Both the position numbers and the translations under genes were made by a program. Below are positions 47,576 to 56,322 of a DNA stretch of 64,000 nt, one piece after another (the stretch's first letter is position 1; each line of letters opens with the position of its first letter). The DNA is taken from NCBI RefSeq assembly GCF_014211915.1, contig NZ_CP060039.1, positions 124,001 to 188,000 on the forward strand. The letters run 5' to 3'. The notes below the pieces were generated by a model. It saw nothing but the letters and a program-made list of their open reading frames with translations, did no database searches and was not told where the DNA came from. This DNA comes from Burkholderia cenocepacia. GTDB taxonomy: Bacteria > Pseudomonadota > Gammaproteobacteria > Burkholderiales > Burkholderiaceae.

Positions 47576-47866
47576 ATGTACGTCATCGACATCCACTACA
47601 CCGCGTCGCTCGAGCGCATCGACGACGCGCTCGAACGCCACCGCGCGTACCTGCAGCCGCAGTTCGACAAGGGCATCTTTATCGCGGCGGGGCCGAAGGT
47701 GCCGCGCGAAGGCGGCGTGATCCTCGCGGCCCGCATCGATCGCGACGAACTCGACGCGATCCTCGAAACCGACCCGTTCGTCACCGAGGGGCTCGCCACC
47801 TATCGCGTGACGGAGTTCCGGATCACGCGCGCCGCGTCGGGCTTCAACGTGCCGGCGCTGCCGTAA
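47576..47866 (+). CDS. YciI-family protein
   Basis: 96 residues forming one ferredoxin-like YCII domain: MYVIDIHYTASLERIDDALERH, then FIAAGPKVPREGGVILA and DPFVTEGLATYRVTEF. The conserved His and Asp of the family are in place. YciI-like proteins are dimeric; some relatives are enzymes, but the role of stand-alone members is unclear. It stands alone, diverging from the chemoreceptor and converging with the SCO gene. Confidence 0.85.
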   Translation: MYVIDIHYTASLERIDDALERHRAYLQPQFDKGIFIAAGPKVPREGGVILAARIDRDELDAILETDPFVTEGLATYRVTEFRITRAASGFNVPALP

Positions 47867-47876
47867 CGCGGCGTCG

Positions 47877-47909
47877 GCGCAATACGTGCGCAATACGCAC
47901 GCAATACGC
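47877..47909. repeat. Three tandem 11-bp repeats (GCGCAATACGY)
   Basis: GCGCAATACGT, GCGCAATACGC and ACGCAATACGC follow head to tail just after the YciI gene stop. The period is one helical turn. No function is evident. Confidence 0.75.
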
Positions 47910-47998
47910 GCGCATGCCGACGCGCCGCCCGGCGGGCAGCGCATGCGCACGACAACGAGAGCGGGAAAACGCGACGGCGCGAAAGCGGCCGTCACGCG

Positions 47999-48022
47999 AA
48001 ACGCCGGGCCGGGCGCCCGGCG
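47999..48022 (-). terminator. Possible terminator of the SCO/ctaAB operon
   Basis: CGCCGGG (48002-48008) and CCCGGCG (48016-48022) form a GC stem just past the SCO stop on the minus strand, followed by only three T. Confidence 0.5.
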
Positions 48023-48030
48023 GTTGCCGG

Positions 48031-48648
48031 TCAGTCGACCAGCAGCTTCAGGTCGTGGACCCACGGGGCCGGGCCCTGGCCGTCGCGTACGAACAGGCGC
48101 AGCTTGCCGTCGCGGTCGAACACGTAGCTCGCGGCCGTGTGATCCATCGTGTAGCTGCCGGGCGTCTTGCCGGGCACCTTCGCGTAGTACACGCGGAAAT
48201 CCTTCGTGACCTTCTTCAGCGCCGCTTCGTCGGCCGGCCGCAGCCCGATGAACGACGGATCGAACGCGGGCACGTACTGGCCGAGCAGCGCCGGCGTGTC
48301 GCGTTCCGGATCGACGGTGACGAACAGCACCTGCACGCGCTTCGCGGCGTCGGGGCCGAGCTGCTTCAGCGCTTCGGACAATTCGGCCATCGTCGTCGGG
48401 CACACGTCCGGGCAGTGCGTATAGCCGAAGAACATCACGACGGCCTTACCCTTGAAGTCGGCGAGCGTGCGCACCTTGCCGGTCGTATCGGGCAGCGAGA
48501 AATCGGAGCCGAACTGCGTGTTGCCGGTGATGTCGAGATTCTGGAATTTCGGCGCGTTGTCGCATCCGGCGAGCAGCAGCGCTGCCGTGAATGCGCACGC
48601 GAGCATCCAGCCTTGGCGCGCGCGGCGCCCGAACCGTGATGGGAGCAT
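48031..48648 (-). CDS. SCO1/SenC-type copper chaperone lipoprotein
   Basis: 205 residues. SCO proteins deliver copper and electrons to the CuA site of cytochrome oxidase. A lipoprotein signal ends in LLLAGC (Cys29), anchoring it to a membrane facing the periplasm. The thioredoxin-fold domain has the CPDVCP motif (Cys79, Cys83) in GYTHCPDVCPTTM, and the third copper ligand His in SYTMDHTAASYVF. Start at ATG 48648; an in-frame TTG lies nine bases earlier. It is downstream of ctaA and ctaB on the same strand, all serving heme-copper oxidase biogenesis. Confidence 0.92.
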   Translation of the reverse strand: MLPSRFGRRARQGWMLACAFTAALLLAGCDNAPKFQNLDITGNTQFGSDFSLPDTTGKVRTLADFKGKAVVMFFGYTHCPDVCPTTMAELSEALKQLGPDAAKRVQVLFVTVDPERDTPALLGQYVPAFDPSFIGLRPADEAALKKVTKDFRVYYAKVPGKTPGSYTMDHTAASYVFDRDGKLRLFVRDGQGPAPWVHDLKLLVD

Positions 48649-48666
48649 TGCGTTCAAACCGTGCGG

Positions 48667-49569
48667 TTACACGCCGAGCAGCGGGCGTGCATAGTGATCG
48701 ACGAGCAGCGCGGCAAACAGCAGCGACAGATAGACGATCGAGTAGCGGAAGGCCTTGCGGGCGAGTTCGTCCGAATAGTCGCGATGGATCTTCCACGCAT
48801 ACGCGAGGAACACCGCGCCGAGCAGCACCGCGCTCGTCAGGTAGACGGCCCCGCTCATCCCGGAAATGAACGGCATCAGCGTGACCGCGAACAGGATCAC
48901 CGTGTACAGCAGGATGTGCAGCCGCGTGAACTTCTCGCCGTGCGTGACGGGCAGCATCGGCAGCCCGGCGTTCTCGTAATCCTTGCGGCGATACAGCGCG
49001 AGCACCCAGAAATGCGGCGGCGTCCAGACGAAGATGATCAGCACGAGGATCCACGCGTCGCCCGGCACCGCGCCGGTGACGGCGGCCCAGCCGAGCGCCG
49101 GCGGCATCGCGCCCGACGCGCCGCCGATCACGATGTTCTGCGGCGTCATCGGCTTGAGCAGCAGCGTGTAGATCACCGCGTAGCCGACGAACGTCGCGAT
49201 CGTCAGCCACATCGTCAGCGGGTTCGTGAACGTATAGAGCGTCCATGCGCCAACGCTGCCGAGCACGGCCGAGAACAGCAGGATCTGCGGCGTCGTGATC
49301 TCGCCGCGCGCGGACGGACGCCACGCGGTGCGGCGCATCATCGCGTCGATCTTCTGTTCGACGAGACAGTTGATCGCGAACGCGGCGCCGGCCAGCAGCC
49401 AGATGCCGACGGTGCCGCCGATCAGCACATGCCACGGCACCATGCCCGGCGTCGCGAGGAACATGCCGATCACCGCGCAGAACACCGCGAGCTGCGTGAC
49501 ACGCGGCTTCGTCAGCGCCATGTACTGGGAAAAGCGGCTACCGGGCGATTGGGAGAGGGTGCTTTGCAT
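48667..49569 (-). CDS. ctaB: Protoheme IX farnesyltransferase (heme O synthase)
   Basis: 300 residues, UbiA superfamily with about nine membrane helices. It adds a farnesyl group to heme B, giving heme O, the precursor of the heme A used by the aa3 oxidase encoded nearby. Family marks include [15 protein letters not shown], the prenyl-diphosphate loop [15 protein letters not shown] and the second loop [23 protein letters not shown]. Start at ATG 49569, eight bases after the ctaA stop, so the two consecutive enzymes are cotranscribed. Also called cyoE in other bacteria. Confidence 0.95.
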
Positions 49570-49577
49570 GGGGACGG

Positions 49578-50690
49578 TCACGCCGGGGCGGCGTCGCGCG
49601 CAGGCTGCGCGACACGGCCGGGGCGGCTTGAAAGGATGCGAAAGTTTAACATGACGACGAGCAGCAGCAGGACCGCGGCCCCGCCGTTGTGCGCGACGGC
49701 GACGGGCAGCGGCCACTGCAGCACGATGTTGGTCAGGCCCGTCACGAACTGCAGCAGGACGACCAGCAGCACGCCGTTCGCGGGCCGCCGCAGCGAGTCG
49801 AAGCGGCGCATCTTCAGCGCGAACGCGACCAGGTACGCGACCACGACGAACGCGAACGTGCGGTGCGTCCAGTGGATCGCGACCAGCGCGTCCTGCGTGA
49901 TCGCGTCGCCGTCCTTCGTCATTCCGAGCGCGCGCCACAGGTGGAAGCCGTGCTGGAAGTCCATCGGCGGAATCCACTGGCCGTTGCAGGTCGGGAAGTC
50001 GGTGCACGCGAGCACCGCGTAGTTGGTGCTCACCCAGCCGCCGAGCGCGATCTGCACGACCAGCAGCACGAGCGCCGCGAGCGCGGCCGCACGGTAGCGC
50101 CCGGCCTCGGGGTCATACGACGGCAGCGGCGTCTGCCGCGCCGCGAGCCAGCCCAGCGTGCCGAGCAGCGTGAGGCCGAGCAGCAGGTGGATCGTGACGA
50201 TCACCGGTTGCAGCTTCATCGTGACCGTCCATGCGCCGAACGCGCCCTGCACGAGGATCAGCAGCAGCAGGCTCGTCGGCCACCACGGCGACACGTGCAG
50301 CGGGCGGCGGCGCAGCCGCGCGGCCCATGCGATCACCGTCTGCGCGATGATCAGCACGCCGATCGCCATCGCGAAATAGCGGTGGATCATCTCGATCCAC
50401 GCCTTCGTCATGCTGACCGGCCCGGTCGGCATCGCCTGGTGCGCGGCCGTGATCGCCGCGTGCGCGATGAACGGCGACGACGTGCCGTAGCAGCCGGGCC
50501 AGTCGGGGCAGCCGAGGCCCGAGTCGGTCAGCCGCGTGAAGCCGCCGAACATCACGAGGTCGAGCGTCAGGAACGTGGTGATCCACACGAGCTTGCGGAA
50601 CTTGTCGTCGTCGGCCTTCACCCACACGTACGACAGCGGCAGCAGCGCGATGCACAAGCCGATCAGGCCGAGTTGCAGTAGATACGACAT
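49578..50690 (-). CDS. ctaA: Heme A synthase
   Basis: 370 residues with eight predicted membrane helices. It oxidises the heme O methyl group to a formyl group, giving heme A. Signatures: [21 protein letters not shown] with its cysteine pair, [12 protein letters not shown] with a heme-binding histidine, the second cysteine pair in [12 protein letters not shown], and [11 protein letters not shown]. Start at ATG 50690. It lies between the SCO-like protein and ctaB in the assembly-factor operon. Confidence 0.95.
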
Positions 50691-50715
50691 CGGAATGGTG
50701 CCTCGTTCTCTCGCC

Positions 50716-51342
50716 TTAACCGATGCTCGACCACTTCAGCAGCTTCGTCACGTCCGACTTGATCTTGCTGGGATTCGGGTCTTTCGGGAAACGCATCATC
50801 AGGTTGCCGTTCGGGTCGACCATGTAGATGTGGTCGCTGTCCTTCGTGCCGGCATCGGCCGGCAGCCACGCGGCCACCGCGGCCGGATCGGCGACGAGCC
50901 GGCGCGTGTCCGGATACGCGTCCAGCACCTTCTGCGGCACCGCGCCCGCATCGCTGCGCAGCCACACCATCGTGATCCGGTGCCGTTCGCCCGCCTGCGT
51001 GACGCGGATCTGGCGCATGAAATAGAGCTTCTGCGCGCAGGCGTCGTCGCACGCGCTGCGGTCGGTCATCACGAACAGCCAGACGCCGCGCAGCGACGAC
51101 AGCGGCACCGTCTTGCCGGTTTCGTCGGTGACCTGCAGATCCGCCGGGATCGGGCGCTGCGGCTCGATCAGCGTGCCGTAGTTCGTCGACCCGCCCTTCG
51201 GCTTGATCACGTAATAGGTGAAGTACGACGCGATCATCGGCGCGGCGCACACGAGACCCAGCAGCACGAGCATCCAGCGGCCGCGCTTGCGGGCCGCGGG
51301 CGACATCGGCGCAGCGGCCGGACCCTGACGGGGAGATTGCAT
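50716..51342 (-). CDS. Membrane-anchored SCO-like thioredoxin-fold protein
   Basis: 208 residues, usually labelled hypothetical. One membrane anchor (about residues 23-45) is followed by a periplasmic domain. It contains a C-X3-C pair, Cys98 and Cys102 in DRSACDDACAQ, and a downstream His171 in DSDHIYMVDPNGN, at the spacing of the SCO copper ligands (C-X3-C and DH). I therefore read it as a divergent SCO/SenC relative, probably a copper or redox helper for the oxidase; this is inference from motifs and from its place between SURF1 and ctaA. Start at ATG 51342; TTG 51348 has a better-spaced GAGG and is possible. Confidence 0.7.
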   Translation of the reverse strand: MQSPRQGPAAAPMSPAARKRGRWMLVLLGLVCAAPMIASYFTYYVIKPKGGSTNYGTLIEPQRPIPADLQVTDETGKTVPLSSLRGVWLFVMTDRSACDDACAQKLYFMRQIRVTQAGERHRITMVWLRSDAGAVPQKVLDAYPDTRRLVADPAAVAAWLPADAGTKDSDHIYMVDPNGNLMMRFPKDPNPSKIKSDVTKLLKWSSIG

Positions 51343-51402
51343 GGACAAATCAGACCTCTCGAAACGAACCCGCGGCGCCGGCGCCGCGTCCTGGCATGAC
51401 GC

Positions 51403-52116
51403 TCACGCGCCGGCCGACTTCTTCGCCGCACGCCGCGCGGCGTACAGGCCGAAGCCGAGCGCGGCCGCCGCCATCGCCCACCACTGAAACATGTAACCGT
51501 AATTGCGCTCGACGCCGGTCGTCGCCGCGGGCCAGTCGCGCACGAGCTTGTCGCCGTCGTCGCTCGTCTGCTGGATCACGAACGGCTGCAGCGGCAGCCC
51601 GGTTTCCTTCGCATACGCGGCGACGTCGAGGTTCTGCCGGATCTTCTGATGCGCGGCCGACCCGCCTTCGCCGAGCTCGAACGCGCGCGACGCGTCGGCA
51701 CGCGCGATGCCGACGATCTCGATGTCGCCCGCCGGCGTCGCGAACGGCTCGATCGCCGTGCGATCGGCGATGTTGCGCGGCAGCCAGCCGCGGTTCACGA
51801 GCACGACGCCGCCGCCCGTGAGTTTAAACGGCATCACGACGTAAAAACCCGGCTGGTCGTTATACGGCCGATTGTCGAGGAACACCGCCTGCTCGGGCAT
51901 GAAACGGCCCTTTGCCCGCACGCGATGAAACTCGATCGACGCGAGCGGCACCGGCTGCGCGCCGATGTCGACCGGCACCGCCCGTTCGTAGCGCGCGATG
52001 CTCGCCTGCAGCGTTTCCTTCTGGTGCGCGCGGTCGCGCTGCCAGAAGCCGAGACGGATCGTGACGGCGACGACGACGAGGATCAGCAGCGCGGGCAGCC
52101 AGCGGATCTTCATCAT
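51403..52116 (-). CDS. SURF1 family cytochrome oxidase biogenesis protein
   Basis: 237 residues with a membrane helix at each end (LPALLILVVVAVTIRLGFWQ near the N-terminus and MFQWWAMAAAALGFGLY near the C-terminus) and a periplasmic beta domain between, the SURF1/Shy1 layout. Conserved stretches are RLGFWQRDRAHQK, DNRPYNDQPGFYVV, VLVNRGWLPRN and the C-terminal NYGYMFQWW. It helps insert heme A into subunit I. Start at ATG 52116, or ATG 52113. It heads the operon SURF1, SCO-like protein, ctaA, ctaB, SCO. Confidence 0.93.
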   Translation of the reverse strand: MMKIRWLPALLILVVVAVTIRLGFWQRDRAHQKETLQASIARYERAVPVDIGAQPVPLASIEFHRVRAKGRFMPEQAVFLDNRPYNDQPGFYVVMPFKLTGGGVVLVNRGWLPRNIADRTAIEPFATPAGDIEIVGIARADASRAFELGEGGSAAHQKIRQNLDVAAYAKETGLPLQPFVIQQTSDDGDKLVRDWPAATTGVERNYGYMFQWWAMAAAALGFGLYAARRAAKKSAGA

Positions 52117-52197
52117 GCGGCCCGCCCGGCACCTGCGCGAAAGCGAAGTGCGATAATTATCCTCTTCCTTTCGAATTGCCGTCGTCCGGTTCGTGTC

Positions 52198-52407
52198 ATG
52201 CACATACTCGTTCCCATCGCCTTCGTCCTCATCATTGCCAGCATGGGCTCGGCGCTCTACTTCATGATGCACGACCGCGGCCATACGAAGCGCATGGTCT
52301 GGTCGCTCGCCACCCGCGTCGGGCTGTCGGTGTCGCTGTTCCTGCTCATCCTGTTCGCGAACTGGATGGGCTGGATCCATTCGACCGGCCTGCCGATCGG
52401 GCGTTGA
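52198..52407 (+). CDS. Twin-transmembrane protein (DUF2909)
   Basis: 69 residues with two membrane helices (ILVPIAFVLIIASMGSALYFMM and VGLSVSLFLLILFANWMGW) joined by a short basic loop HDRGHTKRM. This is the DUF2909 pattern, found next to cytochrome oxidase genes in betaproteobacteria; the function is unknown. It runs opposite to the oxidase operon, between coxC and SURF1. A perfect palindrome GATAATTATC at 52152-52161 lies between its start and that of SURF1 and may provide -10 hexamers for both directions. Confidence 0.85.
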   Translation: MHILVPIAFVLIIASMGSALYFMMHDRGHTKRMVWSLATRVGLSVSLFLLILFANWMGWIHSTGLPIGR

Positions 52408-52462
52408 TGCCGTTGCCGCGCCGGCCGCTGTGACATTTAGCCGCACGGCCGCGCCACCAAGC

Positions 52463-52494
52463 AAAAGCGCCGCCTGACTGAGTCGCGGCGGCGC
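52463..52494 (-). terminator. Hairpin with T-run (minus strand) between DUF2909 and coxC
   Basis: GCGCCGCC (52467-52474) pairs with GGCGGCGC (52487-52494), and TTTT follows on the minus strand. Probably a second, back-up terminator downstream of coxC. Confidence 0.6.
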
Positions 52495-52542
52495 CAGGGT
52501 GGTATCGCTCGCGGCTTCGCCGCCGCGCCCACGACACCAATG

Positions 52543-52573
52543 AAAACGGCCCGCGCATCGCTGCGCGGGCCGT
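52543..52573 (-). terminator. Rho-independent terminator after coxC
   Basis: ACGGCCCGCGCA (52546-52557), loop TCGC, TGCGCGGGCCGT (52562-52573), followed on the minus strand by TTTT. It lies just past the coxC stop. Confidence 0.9.
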
Positions 52574-52581
52574 CGTTCCAT

Positions 52582-53439
52582 TTACAGCCAGTAGACGACG
52601 ACGTACAGGCCGAGCCAGACGACGTCGACGAAGTGCCAGTACCACGCGGCGCCTTCGAAGGCGAAGTGATGATCGGGCTTGAAGTGGCCGCGGATCATCC
52701 GCACCAGCACCACCGCGAGCATCGTGCCGCCGAGGAACACGTGGAAGCCGTGGAAGCCGGTCAGCAGGAAGAACGTCGAACCGTACACGCCCGAGTTCAG
52801 CGTCAGGTTCAGTTCGTTGTACGCGTGGTAGTACTCGAAGCCCTGCAGGAACAGGAAGCAGATACCGAACACGAGCGTCGCGGCCAGCCACGCGATCGCC
52901 TTCTTGCGATGGTCGTCGCGCAGCGCGTGGTGCGAGATCGTCAGCGTCACGCCCGACGACAGCAGGAACGCGGTGTTCAGCGTCGGGATCGGCCACGGGC
53001 CCATCGTCTTGAAGTGACCGGCGAGCGCGGCGGGGCCTTCGTTCGGCCACACGGCGGAGAAGTCCGGCCAGATCAGCTTGTAGTCGAGGCTGCCGAGCTG
53101 GTGCAGCGCGATTTCACGCGCATAGAACAGCGCCCCGAAGAATGCGCCGAAGAACATCACTTCCGAGAAGATGAACCAGCTCATGCTCCAGCGGTACGAC
53201 TTGTCGACGTTCTTGCCGTAATGACCGCCTTCCGATTCGGCGATCGCGTCGCCGAACCAGTGATACAGCGTGAAGAGCAACCACAGCAGGCCGAGCAGCG
53301 CCGTAAACGGCGCCCAGTCGTGACCGTTGATCCACAGCGCGGCCGACCCGAGCATGACCAGCAGGCCGATGGCCGCGCTGATCGGATGCTGCGACGGATG
53401 CGGCACGAAATAGTACGGGGTCTGGTTTTGACCGCTCAT
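52582..53439 (-). CDS. ctaE: Cytochrome c oxidase subunit III
   Basis: 285 residues with seven predicted membrane helices. Subunit III stabilises the aa3 core and contains no metal. Signatures: YYFVPHPSQHPISAA at the N-terminus, WFIFSEVMFFGAFFGALFYAR, and GFHGFHVFLGGTMLAVVLVR. Start at ATG 53439. It is the last gene of the cox operon, 150 bases after the DUF2970 gene, and is followed by two hairpin terminators. Confidence 0.96.
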   Translation of the reverse strand: MSGQNQTPYYFVPHPSQHPISAAIGLLVMLGSAALWINGHDWAPFTALLGLLWLLFTLYHWFGDAIAESEGGHYGKNVDKSYRWSMSWFIFSEVMFFGAFFGALFYAREIALHQLGSLDYKLIWPDFSAVWPNEGPAALAGHFKTMGPWPIPTLNTAFLLSSGVTLTISHHALRDDHRKKAIAWLAATLVFGICFLFLQGFEYYHAYNELNLTLNSGVYGSTFFLLTGFHGFHVFLGGTMLAVVLVRMIRGHFKPDHHFAFEGAAWYWHFVDVVWLGLYVVVYWL

Positions 53440-53589
53440 GCTTGATTCTCCACTTCAGTCCAATTTGTGTACCGGAAACCGCTCCGGCTTTATTTCTTGC
53501 GCGGCGAGACCGCCGCCGCGCTTTCCTGCACGCCGCGCCGTGGCGCCGCGCGCTGCATTCTTTCGTCGCCGCGCGCCGCCAGCACGCGG

Positions 53590-53790
53590 TCAACCCACGA
53601 CGGCACGCACGATCAGGATCAGCACGCCGATGAACACGCCGGCCGCGAGCAACGCGACGATCAGCACGTGCAGCGGATTGAGCTGCGTCGCGTCGGCCTC
53701 CAGGTCGCGCCGCTTGCGCACCCCGAAGAACGACCACAGCACCGCTTTCAGCGCCTGACCGAACGTTCCGCTCCGCTTGATTTCCGTCAT
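53590..53790 (-). CDS. DUF2970 single-span membrane protein
   Basis: 66 residues: a basic amphipathic N-terminal part (LKAVLWSFFGVRKRRDLEAD) and one C-terminal membrane helix (HVLIVALLAAGVFIGVLILIV). This is the DUF2970 pattern found in cytochrome oxidase operons of betaproteobacteria; the function is unknown, though the context suggests assembly or stability. Start at ATG 53790 with AAGGAG eight bases upstream. It lies 16 bases after ctaG. Confidence 0.88.
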   Translation of the reverse strand: MTEIKRSGTFGQALKAVLWSFFGVRKRRDLEADATQLNPLHVLIVALLAAGVFIGVLILIVRAVVG

Positions 53791-53806
53791 CGCCCCGTCT
53801 CCTTCG

Positions 53807-54415
53807 TCATGCGTCCGGCTTCGCCGCACCCTGCGCCGCCGTACTGCGCTGCGCCGGGGCCGGCGTGGCCGGGGTATTCAGCTCGAAGAACGTGTACGAC
53901 AGCGTGATCGTCTTCACGTCCTTCGGCAATTTCGGGTCGATCACGAACACCACCGGCATCTTGCGCGACTCGTTCGCGGTCAGCGTCTGCTGCGTGAAGC
54001 AAAAGCACTCGATCTTCTTGAAGAACTCCGTCGCCTGCTTCGGCGCGTAGCTCGGGATCGCCTGCGCGACGACCGGCCGGCCCTGCCCGTTCGTCACGTC
54101 GTACACGATCGTCGTCAGTTCGCCCGGATGCACGTCGAGGCTGTTGTGCTCCGGCTTGAACCCGAGCGGCCCGCGTGCGTTCGCATCGAACTCGACCGAC
54201 ACCGTGCGGCTGGTGTCGACCTGCGAGTTCTTCACCTCGCGCTCGCTGACATCGCGCTGCACCAGGTTGTTGATGCCGGTGATCTGGCAGATCGCCCGAT
54301 ACATCGGGATCAGCGCGAAGCCGAAACCGAACATCAGCCCGGCCACGACGAAGAGCTTCACCAGCATCGAACGATTGAACGCACGATCCACGGCGCCCTC
54401 TTCCGGCTTCGACAT
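53807..54415 (-). CDS. ctaG: Cytochrome c oxidase assembly protein CtaG (Cox11)
   Basis: 202 residues. Cox11/CtaG inserts copper into the CuB site of subunit I. One N-terminal membrane helix (MLVKLFVVAGLMFGFGFALIP) anchors a periplasmic immunoglobulin-like domain with the copper-binding motif CFCF in KIECFCFTQQTL. A proline/alanine-rich tail follows. Start at ATG 54415. It sits between the small assembly protein and DUF2970 in the cox operon. Confidence 0.95.
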   Translation of the reverse strand: MSKPEEGAVDRAFNRSMLVKLFVVAGLMFGFGFALIPMYRAICQITGINNLVQRDVSEREVKNSQVDTSRTVSVEFDANARGPLGFKPEHNSLDVHPGELTTIVYDVTNGQGRPVVAQAIPSYAPKQATEFFKKIECFCFTQQTLTANESRKMPVVFVIDPKLPKDVKTITLSYTFFELNTPATPAPAQRSTAAQGAAKPDA

Positions 54416-54450
54416 ACGACGACTTCCTCGCTACTGCGTCAGTTACTGCA

Positions 54451-54591
54451 TCAGTGGGTGGACAGCCACCACTGCTTGATCACGACACCCACGAAAAAAA
54501 CGGCGGCGATGACGAGCAGGGTGAGGCCGAGCCGCTTGTTGCCCGCGCGGATCTGCTCGGGCGTTCGTCTTTCTCGTGGATTCCGGGTCAT
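54451..54591 (-). CDS. Small single-span cytochrome oxidase assembly protein
   Basis: 46 residues: a charged N-terminus (MTRNPRERRTPEQIRAGNKR) and one membrane helix (LGLTLLVIAAVFFVGVVIKQW). Short proteins of this shape sit between ctaD and ctaG in many betaproteobacteria and are labelled cytochrome oxidase small assembly protein. ATG 54591 follows the ctaD stop by 80 bases and the stop is 35 bases before ctaG. Too short for most gene finders, but position and composition support it. Confidence 0.82.
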   Translation of the reverse strand: MTRNPRERRTPEQIRAGNKRLGLTLLVIAAVFFVGVVIKQWWLSTH

Positions 54592-54671
54592 CTGAAACTT
54601 CGCTGAAACTTCCGTTCCGCGCCCGCCGCGCCTGCCTGCGCGGCAGGCAGCGGCGGAACGCTCGGTGAAAC

Positions 54672-56279
54672 TTATTCGACGTGCGGCGGTTGCTCGAACG
54701 TGTGGAACGGAGCCGGGCTCGGTACCGTCCACTCGAGGCCCGTCGCGCCATCCCACGGCTTGTCCGACGCCTTTTCCAGCTCGCCGCCGCCACGGTAGGC
54801 CGGCAGCGCGACCGCGAACAGGAAGTACACCTGCGCGAGGCCGAAGCCGAATGCGCCGATCGTCGCCACCTGGTTGAAGTCCGTGAACTGCGCCGGGTAA
54901 TCCGCATAGCGGCGCGGCATGCCCGCGAGACCGACGAAGTGCATCGGGAAGAACGTCAGGTTGAAGAAGATCATCGACGCCCAGAAGTGGATCTTGCCGC
55001 GCGTCTCGTTGTACATCCAGCCCGTCCACTTCGGCGCCCAGTAGTACCAGCCCGAGAACAGCGCGAACAGCGAGCCGGCCACCAGCACGTAGTGGAAGTG
55101 CGCGACCACGAAGTAGGTGCCGTGATACTGGATGTCGAGCGGCGCCATCGCGAGCATCAGGCCCGTCAGGCCGCCGAACGTGAACACGAACAGGAAGCCG
55201 ATCGCGAACAGCATCGGGGTTTCGAACGTCATCGAGCCGCGCCACATCGTCGCGAGCCAGTTGAACACCTTCACGCCCGTCGGCACCGCGATCAGCATCG
55301 TCGCGTACATGAAGAACAGCTGGCCGGTGACCGGCATGCCCGTGGCGAACATGTGGTGCGCCCAGACCATGAACGACAGGATCGCGATCGATGCCGTCGC
55401 GTACACCATCGAGCTGTAGCCGAACAGCGTCTTGCGTGCGAACGCCGGGATCACCTGCGACACGATCCCGAACGCCGGCAGAATCATGATGTACACCTCG
55501 GGGTGGCCGAAGAACCAGAAGATGTGCTGGTACATCACCGGGTCGCCGCCGCCTGCCGCGTTGAAGAACGACGTGCCGAAGTGGCGATCGAACAGCACCA
55601 TCGTGATCGCGCCCGCCAGAACCGGCATCACGGCGATCAGCAGGTACGCGGTGATCAGCCACGTCCACGCGAACATCGGCATCTTCATCAGCGTCATGCC
55701 CGGTGCGCGCATGTTCAGGATCGTCACGACGATGTTGATCCCGCCCATGATCGACGATGCGCCCATGATGTGGACCGCGAAGATCGCGAAGTCCATGCCC
55801 GGGCCCATCTGCGTCGACAGCGGTGCGTACAGCGTCCAGCCGGCAGCCGTCGCGCCGCCCGGCGCGAAGAACGAACCGACCAGCAGCACGGCCGCGACCG
55901 GCAGCAGCCAGAAGCTGAAGTTGTTCATCCGCGCGAACGCCATGTCGGATGCGCCGATCTGCAGCGGAATCATCCAGTTCGCGAAGCCGACGAACGCCGG
56001 CATGATCGCGCCGAACACCATGATCAGGCCGTGCATCGTCGTGAGTTCGTTGAAGAACTCCGGACGCATGATCTGCAGGCCCGGCTCGAACAGCTCGGCA
56101 CGGATGCCGAGCGCCATCACGCCGCCCGACAGGAACATGATGAACGAGAACAGCAGGTACAGCGTACCGATGTCCTTGTGGTTGGTGGCGAACAGCCAGC
56201 GACGCCAGCCGTGCGGGGCTTCGTGCGCGTGGTCGTCGTGCGCGTGGTCCGCGGCTACGTCGTGCCCGATGCTAGACAT
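54672..56279 (-). CDS. ctaD: Cytochrome c oxidase subunit I (aa3 type)
   Basis: 535 residues, twelve membrane helices. It is the catalytic subunit with heme a, heme a3 and CuB. Ligands are visible: the heme a histidine in TMHGLIMVFGA, the CuB His-Tyr pair in WFFGHPEVYIMILP, two CuB histidines in WAHHMFATGM, and the heme a3/heme a histidines in VAHFHYVLVAG. The N-terminal extension (HDVAADHAHDDHAHE) is histidine-rich, a possible metal-binding tail. Start at ATG 56279. It follows subunit II by 43 bases. Confidence 0.97.
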   Translation of the reverse strand: MSSIGHDVAADHAHDDHAHEAPHGWRRWLFATNHKDIGTLYLLFSFIMFLSGGVMALGIRAELFEPGLQIMRPEFFNELTTMHGLIMVFGAIMPAFVGFANWMIPLQIGASDMAFARMNNFSFWLLPVAAVLLVGSFFAPGGATAAGWTLYAPLSTQMGPGMDFAIFAVHIMGASSIMGGINIVVTILNMRAPGMTLMKMPMFAWTWLITAYLLIAVMPVLAGAITMVLFDRHFGTSFFNAAGGGDPVMYQHIFWFFGHPEVYIMILPAFGIVSQVIPAFARKTLFGYSSMVYATASIAILSFMVWAHHMFATGMPVTGQLFFMYATMLIAVPTGVKVFNWLATMWRGSMTFETPMLFAIGFLFVFTFGGLTGLMLAMAPLDIQYHGTYFVVAHFHYVLVAGSLFALFSGWYYWAPKWTGWMYNETRGKIHFWASMIFFNLTFFPMHFVGLAGMPRRYADYPAQFTDFNQVATIGAFGFGLAQVYFLFAVALPAYRGGGELEKASDKPWDGATGLEWTVPSPAPFHTFEQPPHVE

Positions 56280-56322
56280 GAGAATCTCCTAATGCGAATA
56301 CGTCGACTAACTCAGCGACACG

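Noticed and set aside
52152..52161. GATAATTATC palindrome as a defined regulator site
   Set aside because: It is only ten bases and can be explained as overlapping -10 hexamers for the divergent SURF1 and DUF2909 genes; no matching -35 was found on either side, so I do not list it as a separate feature.
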